64,000 bases of DNA from Halapricum salinum (GTDB lineage Archaea; Halobacteriota; Halobacteria; Halobacteriales; Haloarculaceae): the NCBI RefSeq assembly GCF_004799665.1, contig NZ_CP031310.1, positions 3,216,887-3,280,886 on the forward strand. The letters run 5' to 3'. The translations under genes and the position numbers were made by a program. The notes under the pieces were generated by a model. That model searched no databases. It had not been told where the DNA came from and saw nothing but the letters and a program-made list of their open reading frames with translations. Of this stretch, positions 45,385 through 54,206 are shown piece after piece. Within the stretch, counting starts at the first letter, position 1. Every line of letters begins with the position of its first letter.

Positions 45385-45612
45385 ATGACACGAACCAGCA
45401 ACCTCGATCACGCGTTTCTCGCCAAGACCGGATTCTTGCTCGGACTCGGGCTGTTCGCGTTCGGCGTCGGTGGTGAACTACTCGGCCACTCCGTATTCCA
45501 GAATCTCCCCGCCTGGGAGTACACGCTGTTCAGCTACTCCGAAGTGGCTGGTCTCGTGATCGGCTTCTTCTCGCCGTGGGTCTTCGGCGTGGCGCTGCCC
45601 CTCCTCGAATAG
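45385..45612 (+). CDS. Small two-span membrane protein
   Basis: A 75-residue protein starting MTRTSNLDHAFLAKTGFLLG. Two hydrophobic helices (AKTGFLLGLGLFAFGVGGEL and YSEVAGLVIGFFSPWVFGVA) are joined by a loop with WEYTLFSY. It resembles small haloarchaeal membrane proteins that I associate with DUF7860. Codon use is normal for the genome. Function unknown. It is divergent from halocyanin and convergent with tyrS. Confidence 0.7.
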   Translation: MTRTSNLDHAFLAKTGFLLGLGLFAFGVGGELLGHSVFQNLPAWEYTLFSYSEVAGLVIGFFSPWVFGVALPLLE

Positions 45613-45634
45613 CACGCTCGGTCTACCGGCAGCC

Positions 45635-46672
45635 TCAGTCGTACTTCTCGGGGTAGGCTTTCGCCAGTAGCTCGGGCTCGTCGTCTAGCCTGGATCGGAT
45701 CGGGTCGATGACTTCGGAGATGTACTCGCCGGCCGCGTTCTTCAGGTCCTGGGGGTGGAGGTCTTCACTCATGAAGTCGTCTTCGAGTTCGTCGTAGCTC
45801 TCGTAGACGAGGTCGCCCCCGTACTGCTCGGGGCGCTCGACCACGAAGTCCTCTCCACGCTCCTCGAGGATCGGGAAGACGAGATAGCGGACGTATTCGA
45901 GGACGCCGTTGTCCTCGACCTCGCCCATCGGGCAGTAGGCGTCGTTCAGTTTGTCCTGAACGGCGTCGGGCGAGTCGTTGAGATTGACCTTCGAGGATTC
46001 CTTGGAGGCGCTCATCTTCCCACCCGAGAGCCCAGACAGCAGGGGCGCGAAGATACAGATCGGGGCTTCGCCACCGTGATCGGGCAGAATCTCCCGAGAG
46101 AGCATGTAAATACCGCGCTGGTCGACCCCGCCGTAGGCGATGTCGGCGTCGAGGGCGTCGACGTCCAGGGTCTGCATGAGCGGGTAGAGTAGCCCGCCGA
46201 GTTTCGGTGAGTCGGATTCACGAACGACCTCGCTCGCGGCACGCTTGGCCCGGGAAATAGTCGTCTCGGCAGCCATCCGCAACAGTTCCAGAGAGTAATC
46301 CTCGTCGAGTTCGAAATCGCTGCCCCGGACGAACTCGATCTGTTCGGGATCGGCCCCCGCAGCCTCGATCATCGCCCGGATCGTCGTCTCGTAATAGCGC
46401 GAGCGGGCTTCGAGCAGGTCGAAGGGACTCTTCTCGTCGTCCAGGTGTGCGTGGAGGTCGGCGATGAGAACCGTCACGTCCAGGCCAGCCTGGATGAAGT
46501 CGGCGAGCTTGCGCATCGTCGTGAAGTGGCCGATGTGCATCTCGCCGGTCGGGGCGTAGCCGATGTAGGCGCTGGGCTGGTCGCGGTCGGCCAGTCGCTC
46601 ACGTAGCTCTTCGTCGGTGACGACCTCCTGGGTGTGGCGGGTCGTCAGGTCCACACGCGCGTCCGTGTCCAT
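45635..46672 (-). CDS. tyrS: Tyrosyl-tRNA synthetase
   Basis: A 345-residue class I synthetase of archaeal type. The HIGH motif is in APTGEMHIGHFTTMRKL and the KMSKS-like motif is GGKMSASKES. The tyrosine pocket has YIGYAP at the start and the central YPLMQTLDVDALDADIAYGG and VDQRGIYML, where TrpRS would differ. The compact length without an S4 domain is normal for archaea. It is essential for translation and stands alone on the minus strand. Confidence 0.94.
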   Translation of the reverse strand: MDTDARVDLTTRHTQEVVTDEELRERLADRDQPSAYIGYAPTGEMHIGHFTTMRKLADFIQAGLDVTVLIADLHAHLDDEKSPFDLLEARSRYYETTIRAMIEAAGADPEQIEFVRGSDFELDEDYSLELLRMAAETTISRAKRAASEVVRESDSPKLGGLLYPLMQTLDVDALDADIAYGGVDQRGIYMLSREILPDHGGEAPICIFAPLLSGLSGGKMSASKESSKVNLNDSPDAVQDKLNDAYCPMGEVEDNGVLEYVRYLVFPILEERGEDFVVERPEQYGGDLVYESYDELEDDFMSEDLHPQDLKNAAGEYISEVIDPIRSRLDDEPELLAKAYPEKYD

Positions 46673-46752
46673 ACCACAACGTTGCCCCGGCGGCGGGTAA
46701 AACGGTTGTTACTCCGGCCGGAGACCGACACGAGTCCTTTCGGCCGGGTGAT

Positions 46753-48138
46753 CTACCAGGCGAGCGCTTCGGCCAGGTCGTCTCTGAAGTCTTTGACCTG
46801 GGTGTAGCGCTTGCCCGGATCCGTCGCCATCGCCTTCGAGACGGCCTCGTTGAGACGATCGGGAACGTCGACGACCGAACTCGGCGGCTTGGGCGGACCC
46901 GAGCGGATCGCCTCGGGCAGCGAACTCGCGCTCTCGAAGGGGTCGCGGCGGGTGATCGCGTAATAGGCCAGTGCACCCAGGCGATAGATCGGCGTTCGAT
47001 CGGTCCGGCCACCGTCGAGTTCCTCGGGCGCGCTGTAGTGACCCACGGGCGTCTCTCCGAGGGAGCGTTCGACCTGATTCGTCAGGCCCCAGTCGGCGAG
47101 TTCACCGCTCCAGCCGCGACTGACCGCGCGGACCTGGACGTTGTCCGGTTCGGCTCCGCGGAGCGGCACGTCGTACAGCGTCGCTGTCTCGTAGGCGCCA
47201 GCGATGTCGTCTGCGATGTCGACCCGCGTCCGCAGACCGAACTCGTCGATCTGTTCACGGAGGGGCGCCTCTCCGGCGTCGAACGCGACCCAGGGCGAGG
47301 GGCCGATCCCATCGTCGTGAACGGTCGCGACGTGGTTGTTGTCCGCGATGGTCTTCCAGTTCTCGACGACGTCCAGGAACGCGTCGACGACGTCGCGGTC
47401 GTCACAGAGTTCGGGGTCGAGGGCCACGATAGCGGCCTCACCACCGTCGTCCCAGCCAGCACGATACCGGCGAAGCGGGCCTTCCGTCGGGACGACCTCG
47501 ACGTCGGTCAGGTCGGGAACCGCAGCGGCCAGCGCACTCGCGGGCGTCGTCCCGGAGGTGACGCCATCGCTGTCTGCCTCGTCGGCGAGTGGTCCGGTCT
47601 CGTCCTCGACGATCTTCTCGCGGTCGAATCTGACCCCGGAGGAGTCGATCTCGTTACGGACGAACCGATGGTCGATCGTCCGCCGCTTCGTCCCATCAGG
47701 ATCGTACAGATCGAGGTGTTTGAAGTCGTAGGTCTGTTGGACCTCCCGGCCGTAGCGGGCCGCAAGTTCCTGATCGTCGGTCGCGTAAAACGGGACGTCG
47801 CCCACCTTCGGAAGGATGACCCACGTCTCGGTCATGGCGTCGTAGCGGACGTCCAGGTGTTCGAAATCCGGGTTCCAGTACATCGTCCGGACGCTCGCGT
47901 CGCTATCCCAGCGCAACAGGCAGGGATGGCCGCGCTCGTCCATCCGGCGTTTGCCGGCCCGGAGGGCGTCCATCTGTGTGTCGTGGACGGAATAGGTCTC
48001 GCCGTCACGCCGCCCGGTGTTGTATGCTTCGAGGATCCAGTGAGCCCCGCCTTCGATGATCTCCAGCGGCGGCCGGTTCGGCGGTGGCTCGAACGTCTTG
48101 GGTTCGGACGGAGCCGGCGGATCAGCGCGGGGCGACAT
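46753..48138 (-). CDS. DUF2188-like domain joined to a kinase-like domain lacking catalytic motifs
   Basis: A 461-residue cytoplasmic protein. Residues about 30-90 (GGAHWILEAYNTGRRDGETY, DALRAGKRRMDERG) resemble DUF2188. A middle region follows with MYWNPDFEHLDVRYD. The C-terminal 260 residues have a protein-kinase-like layout. The segment LADWGLTNQVERS stands where DFG would be, SAPEELDGGRTDRTPIYRLG matches the APE motif and helix F, and KAMATDPGKRYTQVKDFRDD fits the helix I Arg region. The catalytic-loop HRD is not visible, so it is probably a pseudokinase. The start is the Met of MSPRADPP. Confidence 0.7.
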   Translation of the reverse strand: MSPRADPPAPSEPKTFEPPPNRPPLEIIEGGAHWILEAYNTGRRDGETYSVHDTQMDALRAGKRRMDERGHPCLLRWDSDASVRTMYWNPDFEHLDVRYDAMTETWVILPKVGDVPFYATDDQELAARYGREVQQTYDFKHLDLYDPDGTKRRTIDHRFVRNEIDSSGVRFDREKIVEDETGPLADEADSDGVTSGTTPASALAAAVPDLTDVEVVPTEGPLRRYRAGWDDGGEAAIVALDPELCDDRDVVDAFLDVVENWKTIADNNHVATVHDDGIGPSPWVAFDAGEAPLREQIDEFGLRTRVDIADDIAGAYETATLYDVPLRGAEPDNVQVRAVSRGWSGELADWGLTNQVERSLGETPVGHYSAPEELDGGRTDRTPIYRLGALAYYAITRRDPFESASSLPEAIRSGPPKPPSSVVDVPDRLNEAVSKAMATDPGKRYTQVKDFRDDLAEALAW

Positions 48139-48250
48139 CGGAGTATCTGAGCTTTGTCTTGGATCGGCAAGTAGGTTGCCCACCCCGCCCACGTGGTGAG
48201 ATCTCCGTGAACAGTTAAGCCGCTTCCAGAGAGTGTGCTAGACGAGAGCA

Positions 48251-48688
48251 ATGTACGATCACATCCTGCTCCCGACGGACGGCTCTGCTGAGATGGACGC
48301 CGTGATCGAGCACGCAGTCTCGCTGGCGGCCGTCCACGGCGCGGAGATCCACGCCCTGTACGCACTCGATACAGCCGCGTTCGGCGCGCTCCCGATGGAA
48401 ACCTCGGCGGACGCGATGGCGTCGATGCTCGAAGAAGAGGGTGAGGCAGCACTCGAGGCCGTCGAGACCGCTGCCGGAGACGACGTCCCCGTCTCACGCG
48501 AGGTCGTCGACGGGTCACCGAGTCGACGTATCGTCCAGTACGCCCGCGAGCAGCCGATCGACGTGATCGTGATGGGGACCCATGGCCGCGGGGGGCTCGA
48601 TCGACTCCTGCTCGGCAGCGTCGCGGAGCGAGTGGTCAGGACCTCGCCGGTTCCGGTGCTCACCGTCCGCGTCACCGACGAAGAGTAA
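48251..48688 (+). CDS. Universal stress protein (UspA family)
   Basis: A 145-residue single-domain Usp. It begins MYDHILLPTDGSAEMDAVIE. The ATP-binding motif G-2x-G-9x-G-S is complete in GTHGRGGLDRLLLGSVAERV, so it belongs to the nucleotide-binding subgroup. It is divergent from the kinase-like gene. Its client process is not evident. Confidence 0.92.
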   Translation: MYDHILLPTDGSAEMDAVIEHAVSLAAVHGAEIHALYALDTAAFGALPMETSADAMASMLEEEGEAALEAVETAAGDDVPVSREVVDGSPSRRIVQYAREQPIDVIVMGTHGRGGLDRLLLGSVAERVVRTSPVPVLTVRVTDEE

Positions 48689-48708
48689 TCGCGTCTCTCG
48701 TGGGTCGA

Positions 48709-49641
48709 TCAGTCGTCGACGGGGCGCAAGTGCTCACAATCGCCGGCTGTGACGGTGCGTCGGCCGCGCCCCGTCTCGATGACGAGCGTCCCCGGGAACG
48801 CGACGTCGACCGCTTCGCCGACGATGGTCTCCGACTGTGTCTCGACGCGGACGCGCCGACCGAGCGTCAGTGAGTGATCCGTCCAGGCCTCGAGCACCGA
48901 ATCGGGCGCTCCCAGACGGTCGTCGAGTCCGTCGAGCAGCGCCTGGGTCAGCGTCCGTCGATCGACGTCACCGACGAGCGCCCGGAGGCTGGTCGCACCT
49001 GCCGGCAGCGCCTCGGGATCGACGTTCGCGTTCAGACCGATCCCGACGATCAGCCAGTCGATCCGGTCGTGTTCGCCCGCCATCTCCGTGAGGATCCCGG
49101 CGAGTTTTCGTTCGTCTTCGCCCACCAGCACGTCGTTTGGCCATTTGATCCCGGCCTCGACGCCGACGGTCTCGACCGCCTCGACGACGGCGACGGCAGC
49201 TGCGAGCGTAGCGATCGGCGCGTGGGCCGGTGGGAGGTCGGGACTGCCCAGTAGACTGCACCAGATTCCCCCGCTCGGCGAGGCCCACGCGCGGTCGAGC
49301 CGACCTCGACCGCCGGTCTGTTCGTCCGCGAGGACGACGACGTCCCTGTCCCCGGCCTCGGCACGCTCGCGAGCTCTGGCGTTCGTGCTCGGGATCGACT
49401 CGTGGAATTCGATCTCGTAGGGGGCCTCGAGTCCGTACTCGACCGCCAGGCCGCCGAACTCCGGGCTCGACGCGAGCGCGTAGCCCGCCTCCCTGCTCTC
49501 GATATCGAATCCAGCCTCTCGGAGGGCTTCGACGTGCTTCCAGACTGCAGTCCGGGAGATGTCCAGATCGGCGGCCATCTCGGGGCCCGACACAGGCCCC
49601 GACGCGAGCGCGTCCAGCACCGCCCGACGTGTCTCCTGCAT
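48709..49641 (-). CDS. birA: Biotin--protein ligase with N-terminal HTH (BirA)
   Basis: A 310-residue bifunctional protein. Residues 1-60 are a winged helix (VLDALASGPVSGPEMAADLD, ISRTAVWKHVEALREAGFDI). The ligase domain follows, with the biotinyl-AMP loop GGRGRLDRAWASPSGGIWCS and the active Lys motif IKWPNDVLVGEDERKLAGIL. A C-terminal SH3-like domain closes it. It attaches biotin to carboxylase carrier proteins and may also repress biotin uptake genes. It lies 35 bases downstream of rbcL on the same strand. Confidence 0.93.
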   Translation of the reverse strand: MQETRRAVLDALASGPVSGPEMAADLDISRTAVWKHVEALREAGFDIESREAGYALASSPEFGGLAVEYGLEAPYEIEFHESIPSTNARARERAEAGDRDVVVLADEQTGGRGRLDRAWASPSGGIWCSLLGSPDLPPAHAPIATLAAAVAVVEAVETVGVEAGIKWPNDVLVGEDERKLAGILTEMAGEHDRIDWLIVGIGLNANVDPEALPAGATSLRALVGDVDRRTLTQALLDGLDDRLGAPDSVLEAWTDHSLTLGRRVRVETQSETIVGEAVDVAFPGTLVIETGRGRRTVTAGDCEHLRPVDD

Positions 49642-49676
49642 GGCCGGCCATACGCCCGGCCGGACAAAAATACCGG

Positions 49677-50924
49677 CTACCGCGTGCCCTGAGTTCCCCA
49701 GCGATCCAGCGCCGTCGCCAGTTCGGGCGAGTCCTCGGCCGCGGCCGACAGCGACCGTCCCTCGACAGTCGCGTCGATCGCCGCCCGGAAGGCTTTCGCG
49801 CCGGCGTGGCTCCCGTCGGGGTGACCGTGAATACCGCCACCGACCTGGACGGCGAGGTTCGTCCCGAGCGCGTCGAGCAAGTCCGGGACCAGCCCCGGAT
49901 GGAGGCCGCCCGAGGCGACCGGGAGGACGTCGGTCAGGCCGTGCAAATCACTCGTGAGCCACTCGTTGATGCCCGCCGTATCTTCGTTTTCGAGTTTGCC
50001 CAATCCTGCGGTCCCGGTGTGGAGCTGGTCGACGCCACAGAGTCGTGCGATCTGGGCGAGCACGCGCATCGAAACGCCGTGGTTCGGGACGCGGTCGAAC
50101 GCGGCGTGCATCGCGCGGTGGGCGTGGATCGCCAAGCCATGTCTCTCACAGCGGTCCCGTACTTGCTCGACCATCCCCCAGCCGGCGGTGATCACGTCGA
50201 CCATGACGTACTCACAGCCGTGTTCGGCCGCCAGATCGACCCGTTCGAGCATCTCGGGTCCGGGGCCGGTGACGTTGACCAGATAGCTCTTTTTCTCGCC
50301 CGTCTCGTCCTCGGCACGATCGCGCATCGCGAGGCTCTCAGTGAGGCGATCCTCGTAGGAGTTGAAGCCCTGGTCGGTGAGGTTCTCGTCGTCTTTCAGC
50401 AGGTCGACGCCGCCGGTCCAGATCTCGTAGCCGATCCGGGCGTGCTGGTCGGTCGAGAGTCCGACCTTCGGTTTCGGGACGCTGGCAGTGATCGGCCGTT
50501 CGCCCGCGTCGAAGAGCTCCGCGCGGACCGACGAACCGAACTGCGGACCTGGGAAGCTCCTTGCCAACGACTCGGGCCACTCACAGTCCAGCAGGCGGAT
50601 ACGATCGACCGCTTTCATGCCCATGATATTCCCGGCGATACACGAGAGGACCTGTGCCATGCTCCCGGGTTCGAACAGGGCGTCGGGGTAGGCGACGCGC
50701 ACTCGCCCCTCGGAGACGTCGAACGCCCGCGCGCTCAGATCGGTGATCGTCCCTTCGACCTGGAGTTCGGCCCAGGTTCCGTTCGAACTCTCGGAGGCGA
50801 CCCGGCCCGCGACGGCGTCCACGTCGAGTCCGTCGGCTGGCTCGACGGCGAACTCACAGACGAGATCGTCCGCTGCTGGGTCGTAGTCCCGATCGAGAAA
50901 GTCCGCGTAGCTGATGCCGGCCAT
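49677..50924 (-). CDS. rbcL: RuBisCO large subunit, archaeal type III
   Basis: A 415-residue enzyme that converts ribulose-1,5-bisphosphate and CO2 to two 3-phosphoglycerates. In archaea it works in AMP/nucleoside salvage rather than the Calvin cycle. Key residues: Lys in TASVPKPKVGLS, the carbamylated Lys and metal ligands in GGVDLLKDDENL, His in IHAHRAMHAAF, the phosphate site HTGTAGLGKLENED, SGGLHPG and VQVGGGIHGHPDG. Loop 6 is the GKLE segment. All catalytic residues are intact. The partner enzyme, ribose-1,5-bisphosphate isomerase, lies 4 kb away. A leaderless-type TATA box precedes the ATG. Confidence 0.96.
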   Translation of the reverse strand: MAGISYADFLDRDYDPAADDLVCEFAVEPADGLDVDAVAGRVASESSNGTWAELQVEGTITDLSARAFDVSEGRVRVAYPDALFEPGSMAQVLSCIAGNIMGMKAVDRIRLLDCEWPESLARSFPGPQFGSSVRAELFDAGERPITASVPKPKVGLSTDQHARIGYEIWTGGVDLLKDDENLTDQGFNSYEDRLTESLAMRDRAEDETGEKKSYLVNVTGPGPEMLERVDLAAEHGCEYVMVDVITAGWGMVEQVRDRCERHGLAIHAHRAMHAAFDRVPNHGVSMRVLAQIARLCGVDQLHTGTAGLGKLENEDTAGINEWLTSDLHGLTDVLPVASGGLHPGLVPDLLDALGTNLAVQVGGGIHGHPDGSHAGAKAFRAAIDATVEGRSLSAAAEDSPELATALDRWGTQGTR

Positions 50925-50947
50925 ACTTCCATGGTAGGGCGTGACAT

Positions 50948-50958
50948 CCTATAAAGTA
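50948..50958 (-). promoter_or_regulatory. TATA box of rbcL
   Basis: On the minus strand TACTTTATAGG is centred about 29 bases upstream of the rbcL ATG, the spacing expected for a leaderless haloarchaeal transcript. It sits just before the stop of the DUF4380-like gene. Confidence 0.6.
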
Positions 50959-50959
50959 C

Positions 50960-51856
50960 CTAGTCGAGATCGGACGCCAGCGCGGCGGCCGCCTCGCCGT
51001 CGTCCGGTTGATCAACGTCTTCGAAGAGGTGCCAGCGTTCGGTGTGCGTGGTCGTCTCGCCGGGGTCGAGTTCGACAAGCGGGCCGAGGGTTTCGAGTTC
51101 GAGCAGCGGATCGATCATGAACACCTCGACGGATGCGCCGCGGTCGGGGTAGGTCGCCGTCGAATCGTACTCGAAAGTCTTGACGAAGGCCGTGCCGTCG
51201 AGGACGTACGCGGTCCAGCCGTCGAAGACGTTCGCGCCGATCTTCAACTCTTGCCCCTCGTCGTGGTCGACGAGGACGTGGTCGTCCACGTAGAGAAGGC
51301 GGTCGTCGCTCGGGTCGGTGCTCGGCCAGAAGACGAGCGACCTGTCCGGGAGGAGTTCGCTCGGATCGCCGTCCGGGAACGGAACGACGGCAGTCCCCTC
51401 GGGCTTGCAGACCGAGATGGCCCAGGGAGCGAGTTCGACACTCCAGAGCCCCTCGTTGGTCAGTTCGTGCGTGACTTCCACGACCGGCTCGTAGGGGATC
51501 ATCTCGATCTCGATCGTCTTCCGAATGTTCGTCTCCTCTTCGACTGGCTGGACCAGCCGACAGCCTCGGTCGGTGATCTCGTACTCGACAGGGTCGTTGT
51601 CGGGCTGGTACGTCCGAGGGTGGGCCTCCGGGCTGTGCCAGAGGCGGTGCCCGCCGTAGACCTCCCACTCGGTGCTCTCGGTCGTCCCCACCACGTTCCG
51701 GTCGTGGAAGAAGATATTCTCCCCGTCGACCGGCCGTAAGTCGACGACGCGTGGCCCGACGTCGGTCGTGGCGACGAGTTCGAGGTGGCCGTTGCTGACC
51801 TGTATACAGTGCTCCCAACCGCGATACGTGATCTCTTCGACCTGAATTGCTGACAT
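50960..51856 (-). CDS. DUF4380-like / aldose-epimerase-fold protein
   Basis: A 298-residue soluble protein with the galactose-mutarotase beta-sandwich pattern. Landmarks are GHLELVATTDVGPRVVDLRP, WEVYGGHRLWHSPEAHPRTY with the candidate catalytic His, EVTHELTNEG and LAPWAISVCKPEGTAV. The GGHRLWHSPE box is characteristic of what I know as DUF4380. A sugar or sugar-phosphate isomerising or binding role is plausible but not shown. It lies directly upstream of rbcL on the same strand (36-base gap containing the rbcL TATA box). Confidence 0.75.
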   Translation of the reverse strand: MSAIQVEEITYRGWEHCIQVSNGHLELVATTDVGPRVVDLRPVDGENIFFHDRNVVGTTESTEWEVYGGHRLWHSPEAHPRTYQPDNDPVEYEITDRGCRLVQPVEEETNIRKTIEIEMIPYEPVVEVTHELTNEGLWSVELAPWAISVCKPEGTAVVPFPDGDPSELLPDRSLVFWPSTDPSDDRLLYVDDHVLVDHDEGQELKIGANVFDGWTAYVLDGTAFVKTFEYDSTATYPDRGASVEVFMIDPLLELETLGPLVELDPGETTTHTERWHLFEDVDQPDDGEAAAALASDLD

Positions 51857-51969
51857 AGATCGTCTCCGGTCTGTCTACAGATTTCGAGTGTCCGCTTGGT
51901 CGTACTGACGCGCTACTGGCCTAATAAAACCCGAGGACAGTCAGTAGGCGTCGCGCCCCGCGCCGCCGC

Positions 51970-52914
51970 TCACGTCACCGACTGTGCCTGCTGGGCTGGT
52001 TCGGGTCGCCCGTCGATCGGTGCGTCTTCGAACACGTCGGGACAGAGCTCTCTGAGCTCCCGATACCGACGGCGGATCGTCTCGGGACAGACGTCACCGG
52101 CAGCGGCCGCCGCAGTCTGTGAGCACGACGACTCATCTTGGAGTCGAGAAACGGTGTAGCAGGCACTGGCGGCCAACCCACTGGGATCGCGCCCGCTGTG
52201 CAGATTCTCGTCGATGGCCGCCTCGAGCAGTCGTCGTGCCCGTCGTTGCTCGCACTCGTTCAGACCGAGTTCGCTGCAGACTTCGGGCAGATATGCTTCG
52301 ACTGTCGGCGGGTGGACGGCCAGGCCGAGTTCACGTTGGAGGTGCCTGGCGTCGCGGGTGAGACGACGCCGTGACTCAGCACTCGCCGTCGCGATTTCGT
52401 CCAACCGCCGGTGAACGTCCGACCGCCGGACGGCGAGATAGACCGTCGCCGCCGCGACCGACTCACAGGCCCGGCCGTAGAGCAGTCGCTCTTCGACGGC
52501 CCGTCGAAAGATCGTCGCTGCTACCGTCTCGACCCGATTGCCGACTTCCAGGTCGCCGCTCAGGCGCTCGATCTCGGCGATCCCGACCCGCCGGGAGTCG
52601 CCGATCGCGTCGCTCGCGATCCGTCGCTGCCACCGCCGCTGCCGACGCAATCGCCGGCGTTTCGAGCGGCCGATTCGTCTGCGTCGACTGTCTCGTGAGC
52701 AGTCACCGATGTACGTCGAGAGGCGGTGCTCTGGCCGTTGCGGTGGTCCGCGACCGCTGATCGAACGCGCCACGCTGGGGGATCGCTGCGACCGCACTGG
52801 GACGAGCAGTCCACACTCTCGACATCGAGGCTCGCTCGTCGTTCGTTGCACGATCCGGCTACTGCACTCCGGACAGTGATCGATTCCATGCCTGTGTTGG
52901 GAGGGTCTTTTCAT
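51970..52914 (-). CDS. Divergent transcription factor B (TFB) paralogue
   Basis: A 314-residue TFIIB-like protein. It has a zinc ribbon (CPECSSR and CRECG), a very Arg-rich linker (about residues 70-100) and two cyclin repeats. Repeat one is GDLEVGNRVETVAATIFRRA, ACESVAAATVYLAVRRSDV. Repeat two is LNECEQRRARRLLEAAIDEN, DPSGLAASACYTVSRLQDES. It ends in an HTH-like ETIRRRYRELRELC. The segment that in ordinary TFBs carries the B-reader (around GPEWR) is shortened and unlike the consensus. It is likely a specialised TFB for a subset of promoters (inference). Start at the Met of MKRPSQHRHG. Confidence 0.85.
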   Translation of the reverse strand: MKRPSQHRHGIDHCPECSSRIVQRTTSEPRCRECGLLVPVRSQRSPSVARSISGRGPPQRPEHRLSTYIGDCSRDSRRRRIGRSKRRRLRRQRRWQRRIASDAIGDSRRVGIAEIERLSGDLEVGNRVETVAATIFRRAVEERLLYGRACESVAAATVYLAVRRSDVHRRLDEIATASAESRRRLTRDARHLQRELGLAVHPPTVEAYLPEVCSELGLNECEQRRARRLLEAAIDENLHSGRDPSGLAASACYTVSRLQDESSCSQTAAAAAGDVCPETIRRRYRELRELCPDVFEDAPIDGRPEPAQQAQSVT

Positions 52915-53098
52915 CGTGTCCACCTGTGTCGCTGGACTGGGCGGGCGACAGCAGGAGCTATCGACCATACGGAGTCCACGGGGACCAACCTGGGACTCTC
53001 GCCAGCCCGAACGAACAGATAATAATCTCCTCCACTATTGTATAAACCTACCGAATAATCTGTGAAATATTGGGGCAGGTCGTGAAGCGACGGCGTGA

Positions 53099-54121
53099 TC
53101 ACTCGACGCGGTCAGGATCGGCAGACGGTGTGTCACCGGCGGGTGAGTCGCCGGGGGGCGAGGTTCCGGACCGCATCGAGACAGGCAACTCGCCGCTGGT
53201 CTCGTCGAAGACGACGTGTGAGTGGGGATACGCGATCTCGACGTCGGCGTCGTCCAGGCGGTCCCAGATCGCAGTCTGGACGTTCGATCGCGCAGCCAGC
53301 AGCTTGTACGGCTCTTTGAGCCAGTATCTGAGTGTCAGTCGAACCCCATGATCGCCGAAGTCGTTGATGTAGCAGGTCGGACCGGCAGGGTATCGCGCTG
53401 CCCCGACGCGGATCGAGGGGCCGCCAGTGATGACGTTATCGACGTCTCGCGCTGCGTCTTCGATGAGGCGTCGGGCTTGTGCGAGGTCGCCCTCGTAGGT
53501 GACGACGATGTCGAGTGTCTGACGAGTTCGCATGTCTTCGGCCGAGTAGTTGACGACGTCACGATCGCGGATGGTCCCGTTCGGGATGACGACGAACGTA
53601 TTGTCGAGTGTGAATATTTTCGTGTATCGGAGCGTGATGTCTTCGACGAACCCTCGCTGGCCAGTGTCGACGATCTCGATCATGTCACCGATCTCGAAGG
53701 GCTGGTCGGCCAGCAGGAAGATCCCGCTGATGAAGCTCCCGACGATCGGCGCGAGCACGACACCGAGCACCGCCGTGAAGACGGTGACAGAGAGCGCGAT
53801 CTGGCTGAGTTGGAGACCGTAGATCCGGAGGATGGCGAAAAAGCCGATCAGGTAGACGCCGCCTTTGAGCCCCCGAATCGTCATGCGTGTGAGACTCGGC
53901 CGGTCGGACCGACGGGCGATCCGCCGCCCGAGAAGTCGAACGAGTAATCGCGCGACGACGTAGGCGAGAACGACGACGAGCACGACTTGCAGGAGATCGA
54001 CCGCCCACGGTGGCACGAACGCTTCGACGCGGTCGAGGACGTCGTCGACGGTCACGGTGGCGAGGGGCGACGGCCCGATGGCTCCCTGGGCAAGCGATTC
54101 GACGACGCCTCCTCCGGCCAT
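53099..54121 (-). CDS. MscS-family mechanosensitive channel
   Basis: A 340-residue membrane channel that releases osmolytes on hypo-osmotic shock. Three helices are visible: about residues 35-65, 88-110 and the pore helix IVGSFISGIFLLADQPFEIG. The beta domain follows (GDMIEIVDTGQRGFVEDITL, TFVVIPNGTIRDRDVVNYS) and an alpha/beta C-terminus ending in an acidic tail. Pore helix glycines are present. It stands alone and is divergent from the PAC2-family gene. Confidence 0.92.
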   Translation of the reverse strand: MAGGGVVESLAQGAIGPSPLATVTVDDVLDRVEAFVPPWAVDLLQVVLVVVLAYVVARLLVRLLGRRIARRSDRPSLTRMTIRGLKGGVYLIGFFAILRIYGLQLSQIALSVTVFTAVLGVVLAPIVGSFISGIFLLADQPFEIGDMIEIVDTGQRGFVEDITLRYTKIFTLDNTFVVIPNGTIRDRDVVNYSAEDMRTRQTLDIVVTYEGDLAQARRLIEDAARDVDNVITGGPSIRVGAARYPAGPTCYINDFGDHGVRLTLRYWLKEPYKLLAARSNVQTAIWDRLDDADVEIAYPHSHVVFDETSGELPVSMRSGTSPPGDSPAGDTPSADPDRVE

Positions 54122-54206
54122 GAGCGTGGGGACACCCGGGGCATAAAAAAGGATTGCGCCACGCCGAGCGACGGGTTACAAGATGTCGGTGGCTGTAGCA
54201 GTCAGT

